From the IMG/VR virus record IMGVR_UViG_3300042934_001320, positions 1 to 35,653 of that record: DNA of 35,653 nt. One strand, written 5' to 3'. The translations under genes and the position numbers were made by a program. Below, piece after piece: positions 8,501 to 16,511 of the stretch. The notes under the pieces were generated by a model, which saw only the letters and a program-made list of their open reading frames with translations, was not told the origin of the DNA and ran no database searches. The stretch comes from a virus. The number at the start of each line of letters is the position of its first letter. Position 1 is the first letter of the stretch.

Positions 8501-9423
8501 GAGGGCGCGGCCTCGGTGATGCCAAGGCCAACAATCTGGCCGACCAGGAGCGTGCCGACAGCGACATTGCCGGCGCCGGCGATCGTCACCGTGATCGTGC
8601 CGGCGAGGCCCGGCAGATCGAGGAAGGTGATCGCGCCGGCGCCGACCTGCTGCGTGCGGTCATAGCCTGGCGCCTGCACCCGCACCGTTGCACCGCGCAC
8701 GTCGAGGAGCGCGAGACCGGTCGCAGCCCCGGCATCTAGCTGCACGACGATCACGCCGGCCGCGCTCGTCTCGGTACCGAGCGCGTCGTCGAACATCGCC
8801 CAGCGATTGGTCGGGCCGATGTCGAGCCAAGCCGGGCCGTTCGCGGCCGGATCGTTACCCTTGTTGTCGGCGATCAGGCTCTCGTGGCGGCGGTGCGCCC
8901 GCGCAACGATTGCGCCGGCGGGATAGGTCGTGTCGGCCGACCACGCCGGCGCCGGATCCTCGGGCACGCTGCTGCTGACCAGGACGGCATCGGTGATGCC
9001 GGTCGGCTGAAGGAGCTGGAAGGTCGATGCCTCTCCTTCCGGCGCCGGATCTCCGCCGGGATCCGCCACGACTTCAGTCTCGGCCAGGCCTTCCACCGTT
9101 AGCGTGCAATAGCTGATCGGCGGGACGGCGAGATCCAGCTCGAAATCCTTGTAATAGCCGTCGGCGCTCAGCCAGCTGAAGCGGTCGTCAGCCACCCAGC
9201 GCACCCGCGCTGCCCTCAGATCGGCAAGCCGGCGCTGCAGCGCGTCGACGTCGCCGAACGGCAACGCCATGCGCACCGACAACCGGCGCGAGAAGCCGCG
9301 CTCGACCACCGTCGTCACGCCGAAGTCGTCGGTGACCCGCTTGCTATAATCGACGATCCCGATGCGCGGCGTCGTCTCGGTGGTGCCCAGCTCAATGGGG
9401 CCGGTGTCGGTGACGATCTTCAT
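5554..9423 (-). CDS. tail tip / host-specificity protein with duplicated module
   Basis: 1289 residues, overlapping the tape-measure stop by four bases. Residues about 22-115 and 310-402 are homologous copies of one module: GIVDYSKRVTDDFG versus GITDFSRKEVDDFG, YKDFELDL versus FKDFSIEV, TLTVEGLAE versus SLSIEGLSK. Between them, about 155-215 resembles a CBM5/12-like carbohydrate-binding motif (TYPAGAIV, then WLDIGPTNRWAMFD). From about 430 to 1000 runs a long Ala/Asp/Arg-rich helical stalk with repeated 'ATRDEAIGRL'-like units. The C-terminal third, starting near GSVGLQQAFTAVVNRLG, resembles the DUF1983-type region of J-like proteins and ends in a beta-rich domain. Probable role: tail tip hub plus central fibre that contacts the cell. 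Confidence 0.75.
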   Translation of the reverse strand: MKIVTDTGPIELGTTETTPRIGIVDYSKRVTDDFGVTTVVERGFSRRLSVRMALPFGDVDALQRRLADLRAARVRWVADDRFSWLSADGYYKDFELDLAVPPISYCTLTVEGLAETEVVADPGGDPAPEGEASTFQLLQPTGITDAVLVSSSVPEDPAPAWSADTTYPAGAIVARAHRRHESLIADNKGNDPAANGPAWLDIGPTNRWAMFDDALGTETSAAGVIVVQLDAGAATGLALLDVRGATVRVQAPGYDRTQQVGAGAITFLDLPGLAGTITVTIAGAGNVAVGTLLVGQIVGLGITEAAPSAGITDFSRKEVDDFGEVTIVQRAWAKKMAARALIRSDAVDVVANRIAAVRARPALWIGQTGMDSLTLFGFFKDFSIEVGDSLSKLSLSIEGLSKATKPKPLGAGVNWEDIADPTGTKPANNADVTGENTAKDTEAVGGMPATEVIAQLDRIEPIEAQFGPIKSDISALKDVRLEHDDALAQLADVTADQGAAQRQITRDVGRIDEAVLRALMESARTRDVLRDAGIVVDPATGQVRIYAIDQLRDRTSTAEIAIDAVKGVVSTKASVNQVQELIAQAVLDPSQVAELEPIIARLTSAESEIDGLNAAVALKASLVEVTAIGGRTSDVEQTLDALAGEMSSKASTTIVDQLGIRLGSAEQMLSALPDVSGYSVTVRQARVAADDAAEAALRGMLAGDVASRYQLSQIAEARQELTTKLVDGFSAEAIARTALTVQIGQIRASVLSEAQASVTRDSLLTQRVDAQGGALDNQAAAIGRLDRVSLDNAGGIASAQMTIRQQISASDSSDEALLRALVAGDQAGRARIGQAVQIQTEFTTTLVENERAAAVARQSLLARMNAADAAIVTTAKVAADANAATAERVNALEVVFNDAASGLPATRARINALEEATAERDAAFGRRLDLIEGSIEDPETGLVAIHATVAQDRQASVTRDDANARDIQQVSAQVNDPATGLPATRAVVAAVDEASATRDEAIGRLVQQIQAVIDGVGSVGLQQAFTAVVNRLGLIEGKYTLAIDSDGSLNGIELIGSTSGPGSLNLINTDLRMGTGRVIMNTGTVMRVEGIGFGKYGDLVSWFGPTMAISECTKANATSYEGMDNSAYFGGSLSAGVLKNAVTSSLTTANASLELGPFGTTGKPKSIVASYSYSLRRRVNAPGGTITGTPSATLKLERRRGADGPWVELQTGTITGETSYAAPEGVTPGLGTQTMSGAITITDNSEGAQDFSYRLTLVSRTLATFNFTSPNDGPAGEPIQSLSLVSVEQ

Positions 9424-12400
9424 GCCGCCTCCACCGAGATTGCGTCACCGCCGCTGCTGGCGGTCACATTGTCGAGATGCTTGGCGATGCGGCCGGTGTT
9501 GGCGGCGATCGCCGCGGTGCCGGCGGTCATGTCGGCGCGCAGCTGGGCGATCTCGCCACGCAAGGCGCTCTGCTCGGCCGCACGATCGTCGTTGGCTGCC
9601 GAGCTTGGCGCCATGGCGCGGCCGTCGACGGCGGAGGCAATCTGATCAGCCTTGCTCTCCGGCTTGTTGGTCGCGAGCGCGCCGACGACACCATAGGTCG
9701 CCTCGAGCGCCGCGGCGGTCTGCGCCTGGACACGCGCCAGCTCCTGCCGGCTGGTCGCAGCATCGGCTGCGGCGCTGAGCAGCGCCTGGCTGAGCTGCGG
9801 CAGGCTCTTGGCGGCATCCATGTCGCCGGCGCGTGCCTTGGCATTGGCGGCGTTGAACTGGCCCATCAGTGAGGCGAAGCTGTTGCCGCCGCCGGCATCG
9901 GCCAGGCCGCGGATCCGCCGCACCTCGTCCATGATGCTGTCGCCGACCGACGACCACGCCTTGCGCAGCTCGTCGGCCGCCCGGGCGGCTTCCTGCGCGT
10001 CCTGCAGATCATAGATCTGCTGCTGCAGCGCGCGGTTGCTGGCATCGAGCTTCGCGAGCTCGAGTGCGCGGAGCGCTGCGGTGTCGCCGCGCAGCTCGAG
10101 CAGCCGCCGCTCGAGATCCGCGCGCTCGGCCGCCACGTCGGCCGCGGATTTGGCGCCGGCGAGCTTCTCCTGCAGCTCGGCAAACGCCGGCGCCAGCTGG
10201 ATCAGGGTGGCATAGGCCGCCTGACCGGCGCTGGTGTTGAGATCCTGCGCCTCGACCAGCTCGCGATAGGCGGCAAGCGATGCCGGCATCGTCAGGCCGA
10301 GATCGCGGAAGACGCGGGCCAGCTGCTCGGTCCTGGCCGCGGTCTGCTCGGCCGGCGAATAGAAGGCTTCGAAATAGCTCCCGATCGCGCCGGTCAGATC
10401 GCCGATGCTGTCGAACTGGTCGGCCAGCGCGAGCTTGGCGTCGATCGACATGGCACGCGCGGCGCCGCCCATCTGGCCGAGCGCGTTGGTGACTGCCTCG
10501 GCCGTCGACGCCACGCGCACCAGCGTCTCGAAAGCGCCTTCGCCGACCTTCTGGAACCGCTCGATTCCCGGGAAGGCAGCGCTGGCCATGCTGTCGGCCG
10601 CCGCGCCGAATACTGCCTCTAGCTTCTCCTGGATCTCGGCGCCGGTCAGCCCCTTCAGGTCGATCTTGCCGATGTTGACGACGAAGCCCTTCAGGCGTGC
10701 CTCGATCGCGCCGGTCGATTGGCCGAGCGGCTCGGCCGCGCCGGCGATCGCGTCGGCAAAGGAGCGCAGCACCAGGGTGAATTGCTGCTCGAGCGCCGCG
10801 TCGGCCTGGCCGAACTGCGTCGAGTAGGACGTGCCGGTGGTGATCCCGAGAAACTTCTTCTTCTTTTCCACGTCGCTGTAGGTCGAAGCGTCGAAGCCGC
10901 CGGCGAGGATCTGGTCGAGCGACTGCGCGCGGCCATAGATGCCGCTGGCGATGACCGACGTCTTGCTGCCGAACAGCGACGACAGCACGCCACCGATCAA
11001 CGGAATGGCGCCCAGCACCGAGCCGATCGCGTTGGGCTTGAACCCCTCGGCAACCTTGCTGTCGGCGTTGACGTTGCCGCCGCGCACCAAGACGGCCGCC
11101 AGGCCACCGATTTGGCCGTCGATCGAGCGTAGCGATCCAGCCATCTGGCGCGCGAAGGTGTTGGTCAGCGTGTCGACCTCGCGCAGCTGGTCGATCGAGC
11201 GCTTCAGGCTCTCCGACTGCGCCTTGCCGTCGCCCAGCACCGTGCCGGTGCCGGTATTGGCCGGCTCGAGATCCTTCTTGCTGCCGCCACCAAAGGCGCC
11301 GCCGATCGCGATTCCGATCGACGCCAGCACAGCCGCGGTCGCGGCGCCGGCTGCGATGTTGAGCGGGAACGGCAGCGACGAGATTGCCTTCGCGACTGCC
11401 TCGGCCCCATGCGCCGCGGCGCGAACGCCGCTCTTCGCGATCGAGCTGGCCGTCTCGATCGCGTCCTGCGCCATGGCGCGCACCGACAGGGCGAACTCGA
11501 TCGCGCGGAACGCCTTCTCGGCAGCGGCCATGGCTTTGTAGCCGTCGCTCCCTTCCTTGAAGAAGCCCTTGGCGGCGGAACTCAGGTCGCCGAACAAGCC
11601 GACCTGAGCGGTTGCGGAGGCGATCGCGAACTTGGTGTTGGCGCGAGCCTGGGCAGCCTCGTCGTTGCCGGCCTTTTCCACTTCCGCACGATGCTGGGCA
11701 TCGAGGCGGGCGCGGTTCGCCTGGAAGCCCGCATAGATGGAGGCGACATCGCCGATCGAGCGGCCGACCTCGCCGAACGCATCCGCCATCCCGCCAGCCG
11801 CATTCTGCACGTTGCGGGCGATCAGATCCCATTTGTCGGCAGTGAAGGTCAGCGAAGCGTTGAAGGAATCCTGCGCCTGCGCGAGTTGGAACTGCGTCTC
11901 GGCGATCTTGACCTGCTGCTTGACGTAATCGGCGCCCTTCTGCCCGGTCCAGCCATTCGCGGCCGCTTCCTGCGTGGCGCGCAACGTGGCGAGCGCGCGC
12001 ACCCGTACCTCCTCGGTCGCGCCGACGAGGCGCAGCTCTTCCTGCAGCTCGGCGAGGCGATCGGCGCCCGACGACATGGCGCTGAGGCGCTGCTGTTCGC
12101 GCTGGACCTCGGCAAGCCGCTCGCGGGTGGCGCGCTGCGCATCAAGCGCTTCCGACGCGGCCTTGATGCCCTGCACATCCTTCACCGTGCGCGCGGCCTC
12201 GAGAGCGGCGAGCAGCGGCAAATCCTCCAGGCGATCGCGGACCAGGTCTGCTGCCAGCTGTGCCGGCACGTTGCCGGCCGCGACCTCGGCGTTGATCTTC
12301 TCGATCATCGCCACCTCCTCGCGCATTGCGGCGGTCGATTTGGCGGCGTCGGCGACCCGCTGCGCGACAACCAAGCGCACTTGGCGCGCGACGCGCTCCT

Positions 12401-14336
12401 CGATGTCGGCGCGCTTCTTGATCGCTTCGCTTTCGGCCTTCACGCGCGCCTCGGCGATCAGCGCCTCGGCACCGGACACGCCATAGGCATCGGCCAGCGC
12501 GTAGAGGTTGCGGATCTGCGCCTCGATCGCGCGGCCTTCGCGCTCGAGCTGCTCGCCGTGCCGGTCCTTTTTCGGGGTCCGGTCTTCCTTGAGCGCGTCG
12601 GCCTGCTTCTTCAGGTCGGCGAGCTTGTTGGAGGCGATCTGCTTGGTGACGTCCTCGCCGAAACGAACCATCGCGCCGTTCGCCTCGTCGAAGGCGCCGG
12701 TATAGGCATCGCCGACGTCGGCCAGGATCTCGCCGATCCCCTTACCGTCGAACACGCCCTTCACGATCGCGGCAATGCCGCGGAAGGTGCCCATGAAGCT
12801 GGCGTAAAGTGCCGCCAGCGTGACGCGGCCGGCCTTTGTCATCCAGTCGAGCGCGTCGCCGAAGAACTTGGTCATATCGCCCAGGTGGAAGCCGACCCGC
12901 GCAGCCATGACCTGGAACGTCGCCTTGATGACATCGCCGCTGCTGACCGACGTGTTCTTCAGCTTCTCGATCTCGTCCTTGGTAAGACCCAGGCCATCGA
13001 TCATCGCCTTGGTGTCGACGCCCTTGGACACGGCACGATCGAACAGCAGGAAGCCGGCGGTACCGGCCGCCATCACGCCGATCAGCGGCGAGAAGCGCAG
13101 CAGGAAGCCGCCGATCTCGCCGGCCAGGCCCTTCACGCCGCCCTCGGCCTGCTGCGCCACCTGAATGATCTGGCCGATCTGGGTCGCGAAGATCTGGAAC
13201 GGCGGGGATCCCGCCATTGCCATCGTGGCAACGTCGTTCAGCTGGAACGACAGCTGGGTGAGCGAGCCGGTGCCGCGCTTGGCGGCGGACTGCATGATGT
13301 CATGCGCCTGGCTGGCTTCGTGGAGGCGCTGCGTCAACACCATCTGCTGGCGGGCATATTCCGCCGGCCCCGTGGCACCAGCGTAATAGAGCCGGGTGCT
13401 TTCTGCGATCTCGGCGTTGATGCGTGCGGTCGCTGCATACAACGGATCGGTGCTCATGCGCAGCCGCTCGGCCGCGGCCGCGTCGGCTTCCATCGCCAGC
13501 TGCGATCCGCGCACCTGGTCAGCAAGCCGGGCATGCTCGTCAGCCAGCTGCTTGGCCGATGCCGCGGCGATCGCGGTCGCGCGTGCCTCGTCCTCGGCCG
13601 CCTTTGCAGCAAGCGCGCTGAAGGTCGCGCCGGCGTCGGTCGCGCGGCCACGATCCGATCCATCGATGCGGGCGATCGCCGCCTGGATCCGCTCGCGCTC
13701 GCGCAGCTCGGCAATCAGCTGCGCCTCGGCTGCGGCACGCTCGCGCGCGGCGCCGGCCTCGGCCGCCAGCTGGATGGCGAGCTTCGTTTCCGCCAGCGAT
13801 TCGCGCGCGGCATCAAGCTGGCGCATGCTGGCCAGCAGCCGGTCGGCCGCTTCGGTGTTGCCCTGCGTTACGGCGGTCAGGGCGAGCTGCTCCGCACGAA
13901 GGGCGCGCTGCTCGTCGCGCGTCTTGCCGACCGAGGCGGCCTCGCGATCGAGCGTGCGGATCAGCTTCTCGATCTCGCTCTCGGTCTTGTTGACCTCGCG
14001 CGCGGTCGCCTGCAGCTCGCGCGTCGCGGCCGGGCCACCGGTGCTGAAGTTCAGCGGGCGGCCGAAGATCCGCTCGAGGCCGGCGCGCGACTGGCTGGCA
14101 GCGGCGACGACTGATTGAACCTCGCGCGCGGCGGTATCGGCGAACGCCTTGATCCCCGCGGTCGCGGCCGTCGTGTCGACCATGTTGCTGGTGGCGCGCT
14201 CGATGCGCTGCGCCTCCGCCAGCACCTTCACCTCGGTCGATTCCATGACCGAGGCCAGGCGGATCAGCTCGTCAGCCGAATTGCCGGTGTCGATCAGAAA
14301 ATCGGCGTGGAGACCGGGAGCATCGTCGTCGAGCAT
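9420..14336 (-). CDS. tape measure protein
   Basis: 1638 residues, the longest gene of the window, from ATG 14336 with GGAGG seven bases upstream. It is almost wholly helical and Ala/Glu/Gln/Arg-rich with long coiled-coil runs, broken by hydrophobic segments (around PLIGVMAAGTAGFLLF, and a Gly/Ala-rich stretch near SLPFPLNIAAGAATAAVLAS). That is typical of siphovirus tape measures, which fill the tail tube and set its length and may help DNA enter. Using the known relation of about 0.15 nm per residue, the tail would be near 240 nm; this is an extrapolation. Position directly after the frameshifted chaperone pair and before the tip protein fits. Antisense open frames in this gene are GC-bias shadows. 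Confidence 0.95.
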   Translation of the reverse strand: MLDDDAPGLHADFLIDTGNSADELIRLASVMESTEVKVLAEAQRIERATSNMVDTTAATAGIKAFADTAAREVQSVVAAASQSRAGLERIFGRPLNFSTGGPAATRELQATAREVNKTESEIEKLIRTLDREAASVGKTRDEQRALRAEQLALTAVTQGNTEAADRLLASMRQLDAARESLAETKLAIQLAAEAGAARERAAAEAQLIAELRERERIQAAIARIDGSDRGRATDAGATFSALAAKAAEDEARATAIAAASAKQLADEHARLADQVRGSQLAMEADAAAAERLRMSTDPLYAATARINAEIAESTRLYYAGATGPAEYARQQMVLTQRLHEASQAHDIMQSAAKRGTGSLTQLSFQLNDVATMAMAGSPPFQIFATQIGQIIQVAQQAEGGVKGLAGEIGGFLLRFSPLIGVMAAGTAGFLLFDRAVSKGVDTKAMIDGLGLTKDEIEKLKNTSVSSGDVIKATFQVMAARVGFHLGDMTKFFGDALDWMTKAGRVTLAALYASFMGTFRGIAAIVKGVFDGKGIGEILADVGDAYTGAFDEANGAMVRFGEDVTKQIASNKLADLKKQADALKEDRTPKKDRHGEQLEREGRAIEAQIRNLYALADAYGVSGAEALIAEARVKAESEAIKKRADIEERVARQVRLVVAQRVADAAKSTAAMREEVAMIEKINAEVAAGNVPAQLAADLVRDRLEDLPLLAALEAARTVKDVQGIKAASEALDAQRATRERLAEVQREQQRLSAMSSGADRLAELQEELRLVGATEEVRVRALATLRATQEAAANGWTGQKGADYVKQQVKIAETQFQLAQAQDSFNASLTFTADKWDLIARNVQNAAGGMADAFGEVGRSIGDVASIYAGFQANRARLDAQHRAEVEKAGNDEAAQARANTKFAIASATAQVGLFGDLSSAAKGFFKEGSDGYKAMAAAEKAFRAIEFALSVRAMAQDAIETASSIAKSGVRAAAHGAEAVAKAISSLPFPLNIAAGAATAAVLASIGIAIGGAFGGGSKKDLEPANTGTGTVLGDGKAQSESLKRSIDQLREVDTLTNTFARQMAGSLRSIDGQIGGLAAVLVRGGNVNADSKVAEGFKPNAIGSVLGAIPLIGGVLSSLFGSKTSVIASGIYGRAQSLDQILAGGFDASTYSDVEKKKKFLGITTGTSYSTQFGQADAALEQQFTLVLRSFADAIAGAAEPLGQSTGAIEARLKGFVVNIGKIDLKGLTGAEIQEKLEAVFGAAADSMASAAFPGIERFQKVGEGAFETLVRVASTAEAVTNALGQMGGAARAMSIDAKLALADQFDSIGDLTGAIGSYFEAFYSPAEQTAARTEQLARVFRDLGLTMPASLAAYRELVEAQDLNTSAGQAAYATLIQLAPAFAELQEKLAGAKSAADVAAERADLERRLLELRGDTAALRALELAKLDASNRALQQQIYDLQDAQEAARAADELRKAWSSVGDSIMDEVRRIRGLADAGGGNSFASLMGQFNAANAKARAGDMDAAKSLPQLSQALLSAAADAATSRQELARVQAQTAAALEATYGVVGALATNKPESKADQIASAVDGRAMAPSSAANDDRAAEQSALRGEIAQLRADMTAGTAAIAANTGRIAKHLDNVTASSGGDAISVEAA

Positions 14337-14377
14337 CGGCGTTCCTCCCGGTCATCGGTGAGCGAACGCGGGATCGA

Positions 14378-15243
14378 TCAGCCGAGCAGCCTTTGCAGCT
14401 CGGCCAGTTCGATCTCGCGTTCGCGGGCGGTGGGTTGCGTCCGCCAGGGCGGCGGACAAAGCTCGCTTTCGGCCCGGCGGGTCTCGGCGAGGTAGGCGGC
14501 GGAAAGGCGGCGCAGCAGCCGCATCTCCCATGGCTCGATCGTCAGGCCGACGCTCTCGCGCCACGCCTTGATCTCGCGCCAGCTGAGCGGCACCGCGCCC
14601 ATCCCGGCCGCCTCGGTCAGACCGATCTCGATCAGGCGGTCGGTGATGTGCGGCGCGGCGTTGGGCGGCATCTGCGGATCGATCTTGCGCCGCTTCAGCT
14701 GCTCGATGCGGGTGGGCAGCGCGACCGGCGCGTCACCCTTTCCCCGTTTGCTCCGGGGATCCGGCTTCGGCGCGGTATGATACCACGCCAGCTGCCGGAC
14801 CCAGAGGGTCAGGCCGCCTTCGAGGCGTCGCTGAAGTTTCCCCAGTCACCGAAGAACTTTGCGACCTGCTTGGTCACGAAGCCGAGCTTCGGATCGGCAT
14901 AGACGGCGCGGTAGAGATCCTCGCCGGTCAGCTCACCCTCGCCATAGGTGAAGTTTTCGAACCGGGCGGTGAGCGTCGCGAGATCCGCGGCGGTCTCGGT
15001 GAGACGCTCTTCCGGCGACGCGGCGGTCATCTTGCCGTCGTTCTCCTGAAAGCGCTTCAGCGCACGCGCCGACTGGCGGCTCTCGACCACGCCGGCGATG
15101 TCGCTGCCGGGGCCGTGGAGGTGGATGCGGATCGGCAGCTTGCGGGCTTCATCGGCATAGGCCGGCTGACCGCTCGCGTCCTTGACGTGGATGACGGCGG
15201 TCGATGCGACAGCGAGGGCGGCGATGTTGAACAGCTTGGTCAT
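14378..15243 (-). CDS. tail assembly chaperone, G-T frameshift fusion
   Basis: This entry covers the fusion made by -1 slippage at 14836-14842. Ribosomes reading the upstream chaperone frame slip on GGGAAAC and continue past its stop (14809-14811) in the T frame, through LEGGLTLWVRQLAWYHTAP and on to LAELQRLLG ending at 14378. The T part is about 155 residues. An ATG at 14671 exists inside the T frame, but the frame is open all the way back to the slip site and the codons there are protein-like, so independent initiation is not needed. Known role of the family (lambda gpG/gpGT): the T domain recruits tail tube protein while G coats the tape measure. It lies just before the tape measure gene, as expected. 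Confidence 0.85.
14809..15243 (-). CDS. tail assembly chaperone (G-like)
   Basis: 144 residues from ATG 15243 with AAGGA seven bases upstream. It starts MTKLFNIAALAVASTAVIHV and has a central polar region (RLTETAADLATLTARFENF) and a C-terminus FGDWGNFSDASKAA. It sits between the tail tube and tape measure genes, where siphoviruses place the chaperone that holds the tape measure before tube polymerisation. It is the main product; a minority of ribosomes shift -1 near its end to make the longer fusion. Sequence similarity to characterised chaperones is low, so the call comes from order, size and the slippery site. Confidence 0.85.
   Translation of the reverse strand: MTKLFNIAALAVASTAVIHVKDASGQPAYADEARKLPIRIHLHGPGSDIAGVVESRQSARALKRFQENDGKMTAASPEERLTETAADLATLTARFENFTYGEGELTGEDLYRAVYADPKLGFVTKQVAKFFGDWGNFSDASKAA
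14836..14842 (-). promoter_or_regulatory. -1 ribosomal frameshift slippery heptamer GGGAAAC
   Basis: On the minus strand the G-frame codons TGG-GGA-AAC contain G GGA AAC, a canonical X XXY YYZ heptamer in the correct phase, ten codons before the stop of the G-like chaperone. A -1 shift opens a reading frame that runs to 14378 without a stop. Lambda uses the near-identical GGGAAAG at the same place. I did not identify a clear stimulatory pseudoknot downstream. Confidence 0.88.
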
Positions 15244-15356
15244 GGATAATCCTTCGCGGGAGGATGGCGCACCGACCCGCCCCGCAAACCCGCGACGAGC
15301 GGGGCGAGCCAGTGCAGGAAGAACCGGCGTCGCGGGCGCCGGGAACGGGAGGGAAA

Positions 15357-15809
15357 TCAGCCGGCCGGGTTGATCTTGATCGGCTTCGAGCAGATCTCGA
15401 TTGCCGGGGCGGCCATCAGCATCGTGTCGGCGCCATCGACCGTTTCGGGCGAGCCGAAGACGCGGCCCATGAAGCAGCGCTTATGGCCCGTCGGATAGGT
15501 GACGACGATCGGATAGAGCTTCTGCGTCTCGTCGTCGGCCGCCGTTTCCATCAGCGCCTGGCCGGCGTCCTCGGCGTCGATCGCGTAGGTCGGCTGCAGG
15601 GCGCCATAGTCGACCGACCCCTTATACTTCTGCTTCGGCCCCTTGAGCGGCTGAAACTCGACCTTGGCGAAGCTGGCGCCGAGCGAGCCGATCTTGTCGA
15701 CGCCGCCGACTTCGGTCAGCGTGAGCGCCGTAAAGCCTGCTTCGTCATAGGTAGCCGGTGCGGTCGCGCCGATGGCGATCGACGAACCTGCTGCGGTGGA
15801 ACCACTCAT
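15357..15809 (-). CDS. major tail tube protein
   Basis: 150 residues from ATG 15809, with AGGAG about eight bases upstream; the open frame runs further to 15977 but has no ribosome site there. It contains a Ser/Thr/Gly-rich N-terminus, then a beta-rich body (LTLTEVGGVDKIGSLGASF; YPTGHKRCFMGRVFGSPE) as expected for a siphovirus tail tube subunit. It lies between the tail terminator/connector genes and the tail chaperones, the standard position. Subunits stack as rings around the tape measure. No single motif proves it; order, size and fold-like composition support it. Confidence 0.75.
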   Translation of the reverse strand: MSGSTAAGSSIAIGATAPATYDEAGFTALTLTEVGGVDKIGSLGASFAKVEFQPLKGPKQKYKGSVDYGALQPTYAIDAEDAGQALMETAADDETQKLYPIVVTYPTGHKRCFMGRVFGSPETVDGADTMLMAAPAIEICSKPIKINPAG

Positions 15810-15876
15810 CGGGTGTTCTCCTGTTGATGGGCCGGCAGCGCCGGCGAATTCGCCCGCCGGACGGCGGACGAGCGGG

Positions 15877-16080
15877 TTAGTCGCGGGGGCGCGGTGCGCG
15901 AGCTGCACCGCCAGCCGGCGCTGCGTCCTCCGACGCTGCCTCGACCAGGCCTGCCGCACGGTAGTTGTCGAACACACCGACCTCGAGCGGGACGGTCTTG
16001 CCCTTGGTGAAGCGGCTTTCGGAGCCGGCGTCGTTGAAGTCGCGCAGCACCTTTGCGCTGATGGTTTTGGTAGCTGACAT
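15877..16080 (-). CDS. small phage protein between tail terminator and tail tube
   Basis: 67 residues from ATG 16080 with AGGAG seven to eight bases upstream. Starts MSATKTISAKVLRDFNDAGS, has a short hydrophilic core with FTKGKTVPLEVGVFDNYRAAGLV, and an Ala/Pro-rich tail. 'GLV ... A' after a short beta-rich part recalls the small 'gpFI-like' or head-tail junction proteins found near here in other phages, but I cannot assign a family. Its own strong ribosome site and its place in the morphogenesis operon suggest a real virion or assembly factor. Confidence 0.6.
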   Translation of the reverse strand: MSATKTISAKVLRDFNDAGSESRFTKGKTVPLEVGVFDNYRAAGLVEAASEDAAPAGGAARAPRPRD

Positions 16081-16091
16081 GGCTTTTCTCC

Positions 16092-16511
16092 TCAGAAAGC
16101 GGGTTCGTCGAAACTGACCTTGAAGTCCTGCGCCTGTTCGAAGCTGTCGGCGGGTCCATCGACCTCCGGGCCCTTGCCCGCCGTAAGCACCGAGACGCGC
16201 TCGGCGCCGGCAATCCTGCCGGTGCGGTCAGCGCAGGCGAGGCGGATGAGCCGGATCGCAAACTTACGGTCGCGGTGGCTCTCGGCTCGGACCGTCACCG
16301 AGATGCGATCGGTACGTCGCACCATGCGGCCACGCTTGAGGGTTTGCCGATCGACGCTGCTGATCATGGTAATAACCAGCGCGGGCAGGGGGGCTGTGCC
16401 CAAACGACCAGCCTTGATCCGGTCGGAAGGCACGAAGCGGGTCAGCGGTTCATACCCACGCAGCAGCGCACCGATGATATCGCTGCCGGTAACAACATCG
16501 GCGCCGCTCAT
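16092..16511 (-). CDS. tail terminator / tail completion protein (DUF3168-like)
   Basis: 139 residues, starting ATG 16511 and overlapping the stop of the gp10-like gene by four bases. Pattern: a short helix (DIIGALLRGYEPLTRFV), a beta-strand with 'LPALVITMISS', a central RISVTVRAESHRD strand, a helix with FAIRLIRLACAD and a C-terminal DFKVSFDEPAF strand. This fits the small alpha/beta tail-terminator fold (DUF3168-type) that caps the tail tube and joins it to the head. Position after the HK97 gp10-like gene and before tail tube supports it. Confidence 0.7.
   Translation of the reverse strand: MSGADVVTGSDIIGALLRGYEPLTRFVPSDRIKAGRLGTAPLPALVITMISSVDRQTLKRGRMVRRTDRISVTVRAESHRDRKFAIRLIRLACADRTGRIAGAERVSVLTAGKGPEVDGPADSFEQAQDFKVSFDEPAF

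Noticed and set aside
10009-11832. 607-codon minus-strand frame in a different phase inside the tape measure gene
   Set aside because: Extremely Arg-rich shadow of the real frame; no ribosome site and no protein-like pattern.
11409-14114. 901-codon plus-strand open frame
   Set aside because: Lies wholly antisense to the tape measure gene; its Arg/Gly/His-rich composition is what GC-biased codon positions produce on the opposite strand.
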